NCBI GenBank assembly: GCA_006384855.1
Contig: VCJN01003222.1
Location: 124,001 to 188,000, forward strand
From: Tetraselmis striata
Lineage: Eukaryota; Chlorophyta; Chlorodendrophyceae; Chlorodendrales; Chlorodendraceae
Reading direction: 5' to 3'
Length of the DNA: 64,000 nt
Positions 44,340-55,100 of this stretch are shown here, piece by piece; position 1 is the stretch's first letter; each line of letters starts with the position of its first letter. Made by a program: the position numbers and the translations under genes. The notes beneath the pieces were generated by a model, which was given only the letters and a program-made list of their open reading frames with translations, did no database searches and was not told where the DNA came from.

Positions 44340-44903
44340 TCAGAACACATTGCTCGAGACCGTGGCCGCCGCCAGCCCCGCGGCGAGGGCCTTGATCGCG
44401 GTCGTCGAGAAGGGGATGCGCTTCAGGTAGGAGATCTTGGCCGTGAGCGCGTCGACGGGCAGGCCGCTGACCAGGATGAAAATCAGCATCACGGCCACCC
44501 CCATCTTGAGGGTCGCGGGACTCAGCAGCCGCGCCAGCGTCGAGGCGGCGGCCCCGGCCTTGTTCCCGGCCTGGGGCGCGCGCCCCAGGGGCGGGGAATC
44601 CCCGCCCAGGCTGGCGAGGGCGTCCTCCGGGAACGGGGACGCCTCGCCACTCCGGGGCGCCGCGCCGACGGCCGCCGGTGGCTGGGCGGGGGCGAGGGCG
44701 AGGGGGGGCGCCGCGGCCACAGGGGGAATCGCGCCCGCCGGGGGAAGGGCGACCGCCGCCGCCGGGGGCGCGGGGGGCGTCGCGGCGGGCGGCGGCTGCG
44801 GCGCCGCCGGAGCCGCGGTCTCCGCCGGGGGGGGCTGCTGCTTCATGGCGGCCGCCTGTGCGCGGAGCTGGGCGAGAGGCGTGGAAGTTCCCTGTTCGTC
44901 CAT
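44340..44903 (-). CDS. Pro/Ala-rich protein with C-terminal membrane segments
   Basis: 187 aa from the ATG at 44903. A Pro/Ala-rich linker (about 20-110) is followed by two or three hydrophobic segments: LKMGVAVMLIFILVSGLPVDAL and AIKALAAGLAAATVSS. The final part (LKRIPFSTTAIKAL) looks like a small conserved virion membrane protein, but the family is not certain. Divergent from the gene at 44998. Confidence 0.55.
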   Translation of the reverse strand: MDEQGTSTPLAQLRAQAAAMKQQPPPAETAAPAAPQPPPAATPPAPPAAAVALPPAGAIPPVAAAPPLALAPAQPPAAVGAAPRSGEASPFPEDALASLGGDSPPLGRAPQAGNKAGAAASTLARLLSPATLKMGVAVMLIFILVSGLPVDALTAKISYLKRIPFSTTAIKALAAGLAAATVSSNVF

Positions 44904-44997
44904 GGTCTGCGGGTGGTGGTTTGGAATTCCGCCCCGGATTTTATTTCCCGCCGTTTGACGCGCGCATTTTCTCTCTTGGGAGCACAACCATCACGAC

Positions 44998-45567
44998 ATG
45001 AGCTCCGGTTTCAGTCTTCTTGACGAAGCATGGGGGGCTCAGGCCATGCCTCTGCCGCCGAGGGCCAAAGGGGGGGTGTCCTCCTCCAAGCGCCGCAGCC
45101 GGAAGGCGGCGGCGTCCTGCAAGCCGTCCGGGGGCGGCCACGAACCCCGGCCGGAGCAGTCCGGGTTCGCCGACGCCTTTCTGGACACGCTGGCCCCCTT
45201 CCGGTCCGATGAGGACCCCATCTACGTGAACGACGCCGACGCCCGCGCCGCGCCGCAACCCGACCGGCGGCGGCCGCCGCCCCCCCCGCCCCGGTCGATG
45301 TCGATGGAGGAGGAGGAGGACGACGACCCGGCGCCGCACGCGGGGGCGCGCAGAAGGGCGCCGGAGTGCCCGCCGTGCCCGCCGTGCCCGCCGCAGCAGA
45401 TCATCCATCACATCGAGGCCCCGAAGCCGCCGCCCACGGACCAGCGATACGACGCGTTCCTGTACGTGTTCTCGGGGGTGCTCCTCTTGTTCCTCCTGGA
45501 GCAGTTCATGCAAATCGGGATCCACATTGGCACGCGCCAGATGGCGCAGCAAACGTTCGCGTACTAA
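44998..45567 (+). CDS. C-terminally anchored membrane protein, probable virion protein
   Basis: 189 aa. The N-terminal two thirds are disordered, with basic, Pro-rich and acidic tracts (MEEEEDDD, CPPCPPCPP). The C-terminus has one membrane helix (DAFLYVFSGVLLLFLLEQF) followed by a short tail. Tail-anchored proteins of this layout are found in giant-virus virions. The stop codon directly abuts the stop of the convergent gene (45567/45568). Confidence 0.6.
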   Translation: MSSGFSLLDEAWGAQAMPLPPRAKGGVSSSKRRSRKAAASCKPSGGGHEPRPEQSGFADAFLDTLAPFRSDEDPIYVNDADARAAPQPDRRRPPPPPPRSMSMEEEEDDDPAPHAGARRRAPECPPCPPCPPQQIIHHIEAPKPPPTDQRYDAFLYVFSGVLLLFLLEQFMQIGIHIGTRQMAQQTFAY

Positions 45568-46389
45568 CTAGCGCATCTTCTTCAGCCTCTTGACAATGTC
45601 CGACATGTCGCTCTGCATGCGCTGCACGCGTGTCACCAGTTCGCACAGAGTGTCCGGCTCGCCCTCCCGCTCGGACTCCCGCTCAGACTCCCGCTCGGAC
45701 TCCCGCTCGGACTCCCGCTCGCCCTCCGGCCCGGACTCCCGCTCGCCCTCCGGCTCGGAATCCCGCTCGGCCTCCGGCTCGGACTCCGGCACCGGAGCGC
45801 TCTCCATCTCCGGAGCTGGTTTGGAAGCCCGCTCCGGGGATGGTTCGGACTCCTCCGGCTCCAGCTCCGGCTCCTCCTCGTGAACCCCCCAGTCCTTGGC
45901 GCGCCACACCAGGGTGTACCCCGGGGCCCCGGCCGACCGGCGAATCTCCCGCAGCTCCAGCGCGAAATCGCACCTGTCCCCGACACCGTACGGGACGCCG
46001 TCCCCGTCCCCGTCCCCGCCCCCGTCCCCGCCGCCGGCGAGGTGCTCCGGCTGATTGCGAAACATCAGGAACGATATGCTGCCGGCCGGATGCGAGCTCG
46101 GAAGGACGGCGTCGGCCCCATCGCTGTGCAGTAGCTGCTCCATGTGGTGCGCCACCCACCGGGGCATCTCCTCGGCCACGGCCGCCTCCGCCAGGCGTAT
46201 GCCGCGGAACGTGTCCGCGCACGCCTCCGACCTGGAGTAGCACCGCGTCCAGTTGGCGTCGACGTCCGACACGAAAACGCCGGACACCGGAACCACGAGA
46301 CGCCGGCTCGTCCCCTGCAGCGTGACGGCGGCGGCGGTCACGCCGTTGCTCTGGCGCGGGTAGTGGATGGTAAGCCTCGTGGCACTCAT
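45568..46389 (-). CDS. Unknown protein with SERE repeats and C-terminal coiled coil
   Basis: 273 aa from the ATG at 46389. The first about 140 residues are a folded domain of unknown type (SGVFVSDVDANWTRCYSR; FALELREIRR). A Glu/Pro region and ESERESERESERESER repeats (about 220-245, encoded by 12-bp units at 45670-45720) follow. The tail (LVTRVQRMQSDMSDIVKRL) is a coiled coil. T8 promoter patch upstream at 46415. Repeat length is likely variable. Confidence 0.6.
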   Translation of the reverse strand: MSATRLTIHYPRQSNGVTAAAVTLQGTSRRLVVPVSGVFVSDVDANWTRCYSRSEACADTFRGIRLAEAAVAEEMPRWVAHHMEQLLHSDGADAVLPSSHPAGSISFLMFRNQPEHLAGGGDGGGDGDGDGVPYGVGDRCDFALELREIRRSAGAPGYTLVWRAKDWGVHEEEPELEPEESEPSPERASKPAPEMESAPVPESEPEAERDSEPEGERESGPEGERESERESERESERESEREGEPDTLCELVTRVQRMQSDMSDIVKRLKKMR

Positions 46390-46414
46390 GGCGCGTTGTA
46401 CTCCCCGAGCCGAG

Positions 46415-46422
46415 TTTTTTTT
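46415..46422 (-). promoter_or_regulatory. T8 (A8 on the minus strand) promoter patch
   Basis: cgagttttttttgcc lies 26 bases upstream of the ATG at 46389, so on the coding strand it reads as an A8 run, like the plus-strand examples at 18281 and 25911. Confidence 0.45.
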
Positions 46423-46645
46423 GCCGGCAACGGACGCGAGCACGCGGACCGGACAGGGCCCACGCCGAGCGAGCGAACGGAACGGGACACCCCGCACCCT
46501 CCGGACGACCGGTGATACTCCAGCGAATAGTTGCGCAGGCACGGGCAAGCTCTGAGCATGCAATCAATCCGCCTTGCGGTTACAAGGGCTTGAAAAATTG
46601 TTCAAACGCTATCGCCGGGAAAAGGGGACACTCCCCCGCCACGCT

Positions 46646-47416
46646 CTAGCTCGAGACGTCGTTCTCCGGGGAGAAGGGCGAGACCGCGTTCCCCGGCGCG
46701 TGCGGTGCACGCGCGCAGTCACCGGCGGCTTGGGGGGAGGAACGGCGCCCTCCCCCCGTCCGGTGCGCTTCCCACGCGTCCACCCACTCCTTGGCCAGCT
46801 TGACGAAGCTCCCGGTCCGCACGAAGAACCCGACGTCGAACCCCTTGGGAGGCTGGAAGAGCTTGTTGGAGGAGGAGTGGTGCAGCACGTCCGGCTCCGA
46901 GCGCATGAACTCCCCCAGAGTTGTCCGGGGAACGACGTCCTCGCCAAACACATCGTAGAAGCGGTCCAGGGTGCGGCGCATCTTGGTGGGGCGGTCCAGG
47001 TACTTTACCATCTCGCGCGCGATGTCCCGTCTCCTCTTGCCCCCCGGCGCCGCCTCCCCGGAGGCACTCCCCGGCGCCGACGACGAGCGAGGGGTGCCGG
47101 ACGAGTAGTCGGTCGGCGCCGTGGCGGGCGGGCCGGGCCCGACGTCCCCGTCGTCGTCCCGCATCAGCACCCGCTCCAGCTCGATCACCTGCGATGCGGT
47201 CGCCAGGGACGGCGGCGCGGGCGGCATGGGCATGCCCGCGGCCCTCTCCAGGTCCTCGATCTTCTGGGTGAGCTCCACCACTTGGTTCGCGTGATAGAAC
47301 AGCATCTGGCTCTGCAGGGACAGGTTGCCGCTCTTGCCCGCGAGCCTCATGAACGCCGCCATCGCGTGCGCGCTCTCGGACAGGTGGTCGGCGACCGTCT
47401 TGAAATCGGGGTCCAT
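46646..47416 (-). CDS. Unknown viral protein
   Basis: 256 aa from the ATG at 47416 (the frame extends to 47632 without family signal). Helical N-terminus (DPDFKTVADHLSESAHAMAA), then SQMLFYHANQVVELTQKIED, a Ser/Pro-rich linker (about 100-130) and a second folded region (IAREMVKYLDRPTKMRRTLD, FDVGFFVRTGSF). No family recognised; not a known core gene. Confidence 0.55.
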   Translation of the reverse strand: MDPDFKTVADHLSESAHAMAAFMRLAGKSGNLSLQSQMLFYHANQVVELTQKIEDLERAAGMPMPPAPPSLATASQVIELERVLMRDDDGDVGPGPPATAPTDYSSGTPRSSSAPGSASGEAAPGGKRRRDIAREMVKYLDRPTKMRRTLDRFYDVFGEDVVPRTTLGEFMRSEPDVLHHSSSNKLFQPPKGFDVGFFVRTGSFVKLAKEWVDAWEAHRTGGGRRSSPQAAGDCARAPHAPGNAVSPFSPENDVSS

Positions 47417-47512
47417 GGCGATCCCTCGCACCGGCGGGGCTGTGACATGTAGTCGGCGGCCGCGGGGAAATTTATGCCCCGCCGCGACGGTCCGGGAATC
47501 CTTACGCCGCGC

Positions 47513-47520
47513 GAATATTC
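47513..47520. promoter_or_regulatory. Palindrome GAATATTC in a divergent promoter
   Basis: Lies between the divergent genes starting at 47416 (minus) and 47555 (plus). The third copy of the perfect palindrome in a divergent interval (others at 22663 and 32064). Confidence 0.4.
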
Positions 47521-47554
47521 TTCGCCCGGAGGTAGAGGCGCGACGATAACGCGG

Positions 47555-48181
47555 ATGTCGCCTGGGACCGCGCGAATAGTGGGCGCCGCGTGCGTCGCGG
47601 CATCCATGGTCCTGCTGAACCTTTACACTCACGTCGGGATGACGTCCAAGGCGGCAAAGATGGCCATCGCGTGCATGTACATCAGCGGGTGGATCTCGCT
47701 CATGACGGGCATCACCCTCGTGACGGCGACGCCGATCCGGCGCGCCCTCGTGATGGTCTGCTGTTTAGCGTCGGCGGTCGCGCTGTTCTCGCTGCGCGGA
47801 AATCTAGCCGACGGCAGGGGGGTTGCGGCGACGTGGAGGTTCCTCGCGCTGGCGGTCTCCATGCTGGGGCTGGCGGCGGTGGACGGCCTCGACAACAAGC
47901 ACTACTGGCTGCCGTTCGTGAGCGCGCTAGTGTTCCTGCTCGGCATCGCCATCGTGCCGTGGCAGCACCGCGTCCGCATCGTGGGCGGCCCGGCGGTGCC
48001 CCTGATAACCCTCGCGCTGCTAATGATGGCGATTTCCAAGCACCCGTGGCTGGGTGGCTGCCCCCCCGGCCCGGACAAGGGCGCGCCCCCTCCGGGCGAC
48101 GCCGCCGGTTTCCTCCTGGCCAGAGACGCCTACGCCCGGCCCTCCGCCCCGGCGAATTCCGACGCCGCAGAAAATCTGTAG
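47555..48181 (+). CDS. Multi-pass membrane protein, last viral gene in the window
   Basis: 208 aa from the ATG at 47555. Six hydrophobic helices can be read: VGAACVAASMVLLNLYTHVG, AAKMAIACMYISGWISLM, RRALVMVCCLASAVALFSL, WRFLALAVSMLGLAAV, WLPFVSALVFLLGIAIV and VPLITLALLMMAI. The C-terminal 50 residues are Pro/Gly/Ala-rich and outside the membrane. No transporter motif seen. Composition matches the viral region; everything after its stop looks host-like. Confidence 0.6.
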   Translation: MSPGTARIVGAACVAASMVLLNLYTHVGMTSKAAKMAIACMYISGWISLMTGITLVTATPIRRALVMVCCLASAVALFSLRGNLADGRGVAATWRFLALAVSMLGLAAVDGLDNKHYWLPFVSALVFLLGIAIVPWQHRVRIVGGPAVPLITLALLMMAISKHPWLGGCPPGPDKGAPPPGDAAGFLLARDAYARPSAPANSDAAENL

Positions 48182-48258
48182 GCGCGCGCGCGTCATCTGT
48201 GAACTGCACCAGGGGGGTAGCAACACATCCATGCTCCCGCCGACGTGGGCTGGCGGAT
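48182..48258. other. Inferred virus-to-host junction
   Basis: Between the stop at 48181 and the first copy of a repeat (from about 48250) that recurs only to the right. Coding density, GC content and gene structure all change here: left side packed and intronless, right side gene-poor with spliced genes. No target-site duplication or terminal repeat could be recognised. Confidence 0.55.
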
Positions 48259-51000
48259 GCTACCGGCGCACCCTTGCGTACACGGCACTGTAACAAACGA
48301 CCCCAACTGACTAGTCCGGTCGCTCCTGTGACTGCCCGGCCTCTTCTTGTCCCACATACCGCTACTCGGTCCAATCATTGACGCCCCGCAAGTGGGTAAG
48401 GACAGCTGTAGCCCCCCTCTCTTGTCCGGTGCCCCCGCGCACTCACTTCCATGCGCTCAAACATCTCTTCGGCAAAGGTATTTCAAAATGCGGTGTTTGC
48501 GCGCACCACCTTTTGTCACCACCTGTAGTCGGCATGTGAACCCTAAAACCCTAAACAGGTCTTGATGTACATAATGAATGTCATCTTTGCTGTGCGGCGC
48601 ATCCAAAAGTTTTACAAGAAACGGTTGGTGAACAAGTCCATGGCTCGACCCCTCTCAGTCAGATCACTAGATTTTTGGGATCGAGACTCTTTTAAAGATA
48701 AAGGAGTTCATGTAACGTTCCGCTGAGAATCTACTTGAACAACCTGTTCATCCGGTGGCGCACGCTGAACTTCAAGACGCTCTGCCTTGTAGTTCTTGAC
48801 TTTGAACACCTGATACTTGCCTTCAAGAATGTCCCTGGTCTTGCGGTGACGCAGATGGATCTTGTCGTGCACGGGGGTTGTCCGGGATGGATACCCGCCA
48901 ATCTTTGGTGAACTTTGAAAGCATGTGATGTCCGGGTGCAATACATAAGCTGCGCGTTCCAGCGGAGCAGGCAGCCGCACCATGGCCGCGGCCGTTTAGC
49001 TCTGAACTACCGTCGCGTTGCCGTTGTGGCGCACATGATAGCCCCTCATCAACTCTACAGCAGCCGATTCCCTGCTAGCAGCTTGGCGCAACCTTGGTCC
49101 CAAGAAGGCCTCTCGGAGTGCCGGCGCCGCTCCCGGCCGTCAACGTCCCATTGCGGCGCTCATGATGGCCCTCATCAGCCCCACAATCGCCGGCGCCGTG
49201 CCGGCTGCTTGCTGGCATCAAACTCCGAAGAATTATTCTTCGCAGCCCCGGCGGCTGCTTCCGCTTCCTATTCACCGCACTCTCGATGCCTTGGAAGTGC
49301 TCATAACAGCCTTCCATCGGGACTACAAAGGTGAACGCCAGCTCGCTGCGAGCACGGTCAGAGATTGATGATTCGAAATGCCGGCGGCTCCTCTCCGACG
49401 CCATGTGGTGCTGCCGCTCATCAGCCACGCAAGACGCACTCGTTTACTGCCACCTGCTCGTGCGTCTGGTTGCTGCCCCCACCCCCTTGCGCACCCCTTG
49501 TTGCTGTTGTGACGCTGTTAACGACCATCATTGGCCACCAAAAAGCGGCGGTCGTGCTGGCTTGCTAGAAAAGAGGGATGAAGGAGACACCCCCTCATCG
49601 GCCACACAAGATGCAATCGCTTGCCACCAGTATCTGGAGGTAATCACTTGGGATTCAGGCGGTGTTGACGTCAGTGTTGGTACACTGCTGCATATGTACA
49701 ATGTTGGTACGCCTCAGTACTTTAGCACATGTCATCATCCACAGTCCGCACCGGCACAGCGCCCGCGCATCAGGCACCGCGGCAACGCCTGCCTAGATGC
49801 GCGCGGCGCCCCAGCGGGCCTGGCCACTTCTCTGTAACCAGCCACTCTCCGCGCTTCACGTTCCCTCCCACAGCCCCCGGCTCGCACAGGGCAGCCGGGA
49901 CCCGCACAGGGCGGGCTGGTGGGGACGCTGCGCACAACATGCGGCATACAAGCTGGTCCTTGGGGCCACCGCAAAGGTGGATCTTGCAGGCCGTGTGCCC
50001 ATATGGCCCGTGGATCACCACATGGAAAGTTGGTCGCCGATCGTGATACAGCTGCATGCTGCAATCAGTGGCTGAAACAAGCCCGGGAGCTACCGGCGCA
50101 AAGCCATTGCGCTGCCACTATGGAAATTCCTGGAACTCATGTCAACACTTTTTTTAACTTTCGATGCATCCATTAAATTCTGTTTTCCAATTTCTGTGGC
50201 GGAAAAGCGGCACAACACTCGGCTGATACACTTGGGGTCGGCGGCTTTGCGCACTTGTAGCACGCACCATGTCACGCCACACAACAACGCACACGGGCGA
50301 CGCATGAACACCATAGAGTTATTTCAGGACAAACGAACTCCGCAAGACCACAAACGCACCCACTTGACTTGTCCGGTCGCTCCTGTGACGTCAAGGTGAC
50401 TGCCCCGCCTCTCCTTGCGCCACCCACCCTTGTCCAGTCCTTTGCTTAACGCTCCGTGAGCGGATTCGCACAGTTGCAGCCCCCCTCTACTGTCTATGGT
50501 CACGGATTTGTGATGAACTTGCGTGTTGCTATTAGAGGCTGGGAACGGGTGGTAGCAGCGGCCGGCGCAAAGCCATCGCGTTGCCACTATGGAACCTCCT
50601 GAAATTTACACGAACGTTTCAAATGTCTTGAATTTATCTTTTAGGCTCAGTAACATGAATTTCTGTGGCGGAAAATTGGCACACAATTCGGCTGATTGGC
50701 GGCTTGGCGCACTTTTCACCTGCACAATTTCATGCCTCAGAAGAGCCCGCAACGCCAACGCATGGGCACCACAGAGTTATTTCAGGACACAAAGGACTCT
50801 GACCCCACCTGATCTGCCCGGTCGCTCCTGTGACGTCCGGGTGACTGCCCCGCCTCTCCTTGCTCCACCCACCTTTATCCGGTCCTTTGCTTGATGCGCT
50901 CTGTTAGCGGGTTCTGGCAGTTGTTGCCCCCTCTACTGTCCGGTATCCTCCGCCCGGTCACTTGCACGGGTTCAAGCATCACTTTGGCAAGGCATCTCTC
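48250..51000. repeat. Host dispersed/tandem repeat family, three copies
   Basis: Copies at about 48250-48480, 50085-50555 and 50560-51000. Shared blocks include ccggtcgctcctgtgac, ctgccccgcctctccttg, and ccggcgcaaagcc with gccactatgga. The last two copies lie head to tail with a spacing of about 450-470 bp. Many differences among copies, so not recent. Non-coding. Confidence 0.65.
48541..48556 (+). repeat. Two telomere-like units (CCCTAAAA/CCCTAAAC)
   Basis: ccctaaaaccctaaac lies about 300 bases past the inferred junction. CCCTAAAA is the telomere repeat of Chlamydomonas-type green algae. Two units could be chance or a break-repair scar. Confidence 0.3.
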
Positions 51001-52122
51001 ACACCATGGAGTGGTTGCCCTCACCGCCCCAAGTCTGCAGCCACACAATTTGTAGTAAGTTTGCTTTATGCGAGTTGGTGCCAATCGCGCGTGTAGCACA
51101 TAAAAGCCGGTTCTGTGCACGCGTGCTACCACCTTCCTCCGAAGAGGACACTTTAGAGTCCCGGCTGATGCTACCAGCTCCTCTCGCGCGCCCCGTGTGG
51201 CCGTTGTGCTGCGCATGACGGCCCCTCATTGGCCACACAAGATCGCTAGCAAGATGTTACCTCCCGGTTTCCGTGTAGGGCATTGTAGGCCGCGCGTTCA
51301 GCGAATTAGCTAGCCACACATCCATGCCCCAACCATCCATGAAGGAGGTCCGAACGATTCGAAGGCCAGTCTCGATGTGCAGCTACCCGCGAGCAGTGCC
51401 AGCGTCTCACGAATATATTCCGCTGTTTCTTCTGCGAGTTGGTGCTAGTCGGTGCTAGTCGCCCGAACTCGAACCAACTCGCACTGATAAACTCGCCTAC
51501 CAGCACTCACGTAACAAACTGCCCCGTGCGCACGCTGTTTTTAATATATTATATTTGCATGAGCTAGCGCTGCAAAAAGGGATGAGGAAACCACCCGAAT
51601 AGGCAAGCAATAGGAAACGTTCGCTACAGCAGTAGCGAGGTGTTTTACTTTTATTTTATGTTACTTATATTTTTTATATTTTAATCCATAGCGGAAGCCG
51701 CAGAAAGCAATCTGTACTCACGTATAATGTTAACGCTCGCGTAGATCTGCGTGTGACTCGGTACTGTTTCTAAGTACTACGGCCCTGACGCCATCACGCC
51801 ATCCGTGCGCCCGCTGCCCGAAACCGAAAATACACGGGCTACAGCCCTGCCGCGGCCGCCGCTGCAAGCGCAGAACCCACCGAACCCCACATTCCGCCCC
51901 ACCGCCCTCTCGACGCAGACACGTCGCCCCACTGGCTCCCTTGCAACCCGCCTGGTACGGAGCCCCCCCCCTCCCCCCCTTGCCTGGTTTCTGAACGTGA
52001 GTGGGCTACGGTGTCTGCGATCGCTTGTGTGCCTGCTCTGTAGTCTGCTCTAGCCTCTGAGACTGCGGCATGTCTCGGGCCGACCCTCGCACACAGACCA
52101 CCCGCAAAAACCGCCAACCACC
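48560..52122. other. Host-like intergenic DNA without a supported gene
   Basis: Lower GC than the left part. Only short, unconvincing reading frames (for example a minus-strand 91-codon frame at 48708-48983). It contains the 470-bp repeat family, degenerate units with the word cctcatcggccacacaaga (near 49040, 49170, 49420, 49600 and 51220), and an AT-rich island at about 51540-51720 (runs such as ttttaatatattatattt). The last 300 bases before 52123 are probably the 5' leader and promoter of the spliced gene. Confidence 0.55.
51540..51720. other. AT-rich island upstream of the spliced gene
   Basis: Dense A/T runs (ttttaatatattatattt; ttacttatattttttatatt) in a region otherwise balanced. No open frame. 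Could be promoter-proximal or a matrix-attachment-like sequence. Confidence 0.4.
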
Positions 52123-55100
52123 ATGGGGTGCGGCTCGTCGACACAAACCGCCGAAGGCCCTCCCCAGGTAGCTTGCGTAGCTGCACTTGTGCCATGCCGC
52201 TGTTTTCCCCTGTCACTGCGCTCGGTGGTGAACGCACTGTCTGTCACGTTCACAGGAGAGGCTGCCTGGCCCACATGCGGGGCAAGCTCACCCGCAGTCT
52301 CAGCCACTAAGCCCCAACTTCGTCCCAGCCACTGCTGGACCACAAGAAGCACTCGGGACCTCTCCGATTCAAGCCCAAGCTGACCCCGTGCTACCGACTC
52401 CTGCCTCGCCGTTGCCTGTGGATGCTGCGGTCGTGGCCGCGCCACGCAAGACTGCGGCGGAGCCGCCGCCCCCCGCATCCGACTCGGCAGCACAGCACGA
52501 TAGCGCCGAGCCTGCTGCCGACTCACATCCAAGCACACTCAGCGCCACAGCGGCTGTCGCCTCCGAGCAGCCACCTCCCGCCTCTCGTGTCCAGGAGGGA
52601 GAGGTGTTTCAGGACAGCCCTCCAGCCGAAGCGGAAGTGGAAGTCAAGTCAGAGCCCCCCGCTCTCGCCCAGCCCGCACCAACACTTTGTCAGACTGCGG
52701 AGGAGGCGCCGCCGCCCGCATCCGATTCAGCAGCTCACCACCGAAGCCGCCCCGAGCCCGCACCAACGCCCCCTGAGGAGGCCGCCGGGGAAGTAGCCAT
52801 CAAGAGCGACGATGCCGAGCTCGTAAGTTCCTTGCTCAGGCTTATCTGAGTGAACAGCTGTTCACTGCTTTTTCCGTCAGTCCTTTACTGTGTGTTTGCG
52901 TCAAGCTGCTTGTCTTCATTTTTGCTCTTGCTGCCTCTCGCATCCAGGAAGGACAGGTGTTTCAGGACAACCTCCCGACTGAAGCGGTAGTGGAACTCAA
53001 GCCAGCAACAACACCCTCTGGGGAAGGCGGCGTGGAGAGCGAACCTGTTGAGTTAGTAAGTGCCTCGACTCGAGCTCCACTCCTTTGGCCGCAGGTGTGT
53101 CACGCCGTGGCAGCGTTACCAACCGCGTGGCTGTCTCTCTGTGTGCTCCCGCAGGACTCGAACACATCTGACGTCACAGCTCGGCATGTTAACGACACCC
53201 ATCAAAATCCACTCAGCGCCACAGTGGCTGTCAGTTTTGAGAAGGCGCCGCCCACATCTCAGTGTGAAGAGGCTCTGGGTGGTGCCCAAACAAACTGCCC
53301 CTGCGTCTCCTCGCAAAGGCCCACCAGCTCTCTGTCCAACCTTGCTCCTCGTCAAGCACAGCCAGCCCAGTCTGACCACCCTGCTCTCACCGACAACGCA
53401 CCAACGCCCCCTGAGAGCAAAGTGGCCGCCGAAAGCAACGATGCTCACCCGGTAGGATCCTTGCCCAGGCTTCCTCGACTGCCCAGCTTGTCACTCCTTT
53501 CCTGCTAGTTTCTAACTGTATCTCTGCCACGCTACTTGTCTCTATCACAGGAGGGGGCGTGTGGTGCAAATGCTCGAGACCCTGCTCTTTCTGACTACTT
53601 CAAGCGCGCCGAGCAAGTCGTGCTTGTGGCAAAGTCCAGGTCCAAAGTTGCGGCGTCCGTTGTCGAGGGTCTCTCTGAGGAGCAAGCAGCGTTTGTGTTC
53701 TGCTCCGCTGTCAGCCTTGAAATGCTCAAGGCAATTCGAGACCGCGTGATGGAGGGCCCCAACCCGCGCGCTACAACGGGCGAAGTTGTCGAGAACATCG
53801 TCAAGCCTGACACCCAGCACCGCCAATGCCGCTACTTTGAGATCCTGGAGCCCAATGATGTCGGGCACCCCGACTACTTCGTGAGTCACCAGTGGTCTGC
53901 TGTCTTTGCGGAAGTGGCTGGAGATGTTCTCCAGGCTCTGCGCAACGCCGACCCGCGGACCACTTACGTCTGGGTTGACATCTTTGCCAATAACCAGCAC
54001 AGCAAGGACGCTCTCTCTCAGGACCTGAAGCTGCTGCAGAACGTGCTTCTGTGCGCCAGTCACGGCGCACTTTTGGTGATGAGGCGCAACGCGCGGCCAG
54101 AGGCAGAGGATGGCAACAGTGGCAAGCTGCCGCTCACACGCGCCTGGTGTGTCTATGAAGTCTGGACGGCAATGCGCCAACGCGGCCCGCGATTCTTGGA
54201 GGTGGTGGACACGGGGCTGCCCCGAGAGGAGTGGGACCTTGCGGTGCGCAACCTGGAGCTTGGTGCATGCACAGCGTTTTCTGAAGAAGACTTGAAGAAG
54301 ATTCTTGCTGATGTTGAGAGCACCGGCGGTGCTGCGGCACTCAATGCCGATGTCCGCGCGCTCTTCACTCTGGACCCTCTGTTCTTCGACGAGGACATGA
54401 GCACCCTGGACCCTGCAGACGGCACAGTGGACCTTGAGCCAATTCTCAACTGGCTGACAGCTGAGAAAGCAAAACAAACCCTCTGGCTGCAAGGCACCGG
54501 CGGCGCTGGCAAATCCACCGTGTCCACAGCCCTGATCAACAATCCCCCGGTTGGCTACACCGTGCTCCACCACTTTCTCAAGCACAATGATAGGCGCAAG
54601 CAGGACCCGCTTCGCTGCGTTCGGACCATGGCCTATCAGCTGTACCGCGCCTTTCCGGAGGAGGTCGGCGCCTATTTTGCGCAGCAGCAGCTAGGACCGG
54701 CCGCTGTGCAGGCAGTGCAAGACATTGAGGATGCGGTTGAGAAGCTGCTGGTGCAACCCATGCAACGGCTTTCAGGCAAGCAGATTGTGATACTGTTCGA
54801 CGCGCTCGATGAGGGGCTCAGTGCGGGGCAGAATGGCCTTGTCGACCTGCAGAAGTGCATGCAGAACACGATGATGAGATTGGTGGCCCTGACCCTGGCG
54901 CGCGCACTTCCCACCACCGTCCGCTTCGTCGTCACCAGCCGGCCACCAAAGGGGCTGGATGCCTATTTGGGGACCATGGTGAAGGTGATGGACCCAACGG
55001 AGCTCAACGTGGATCAGTGCGTCAAGGCGGCTGAGGTGGCGCAGCATGTGGTGTCCAAGTTCCCAGCCATGAAGGCTTTGGAGGCCCAGATGGAGGCTGC

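Noticed and set aside
48708-48983. 91-codon minus-strand frame in the host-like region
   Set aside because: Protein-like in part but no family recognised, no start context or introns; too short to support.
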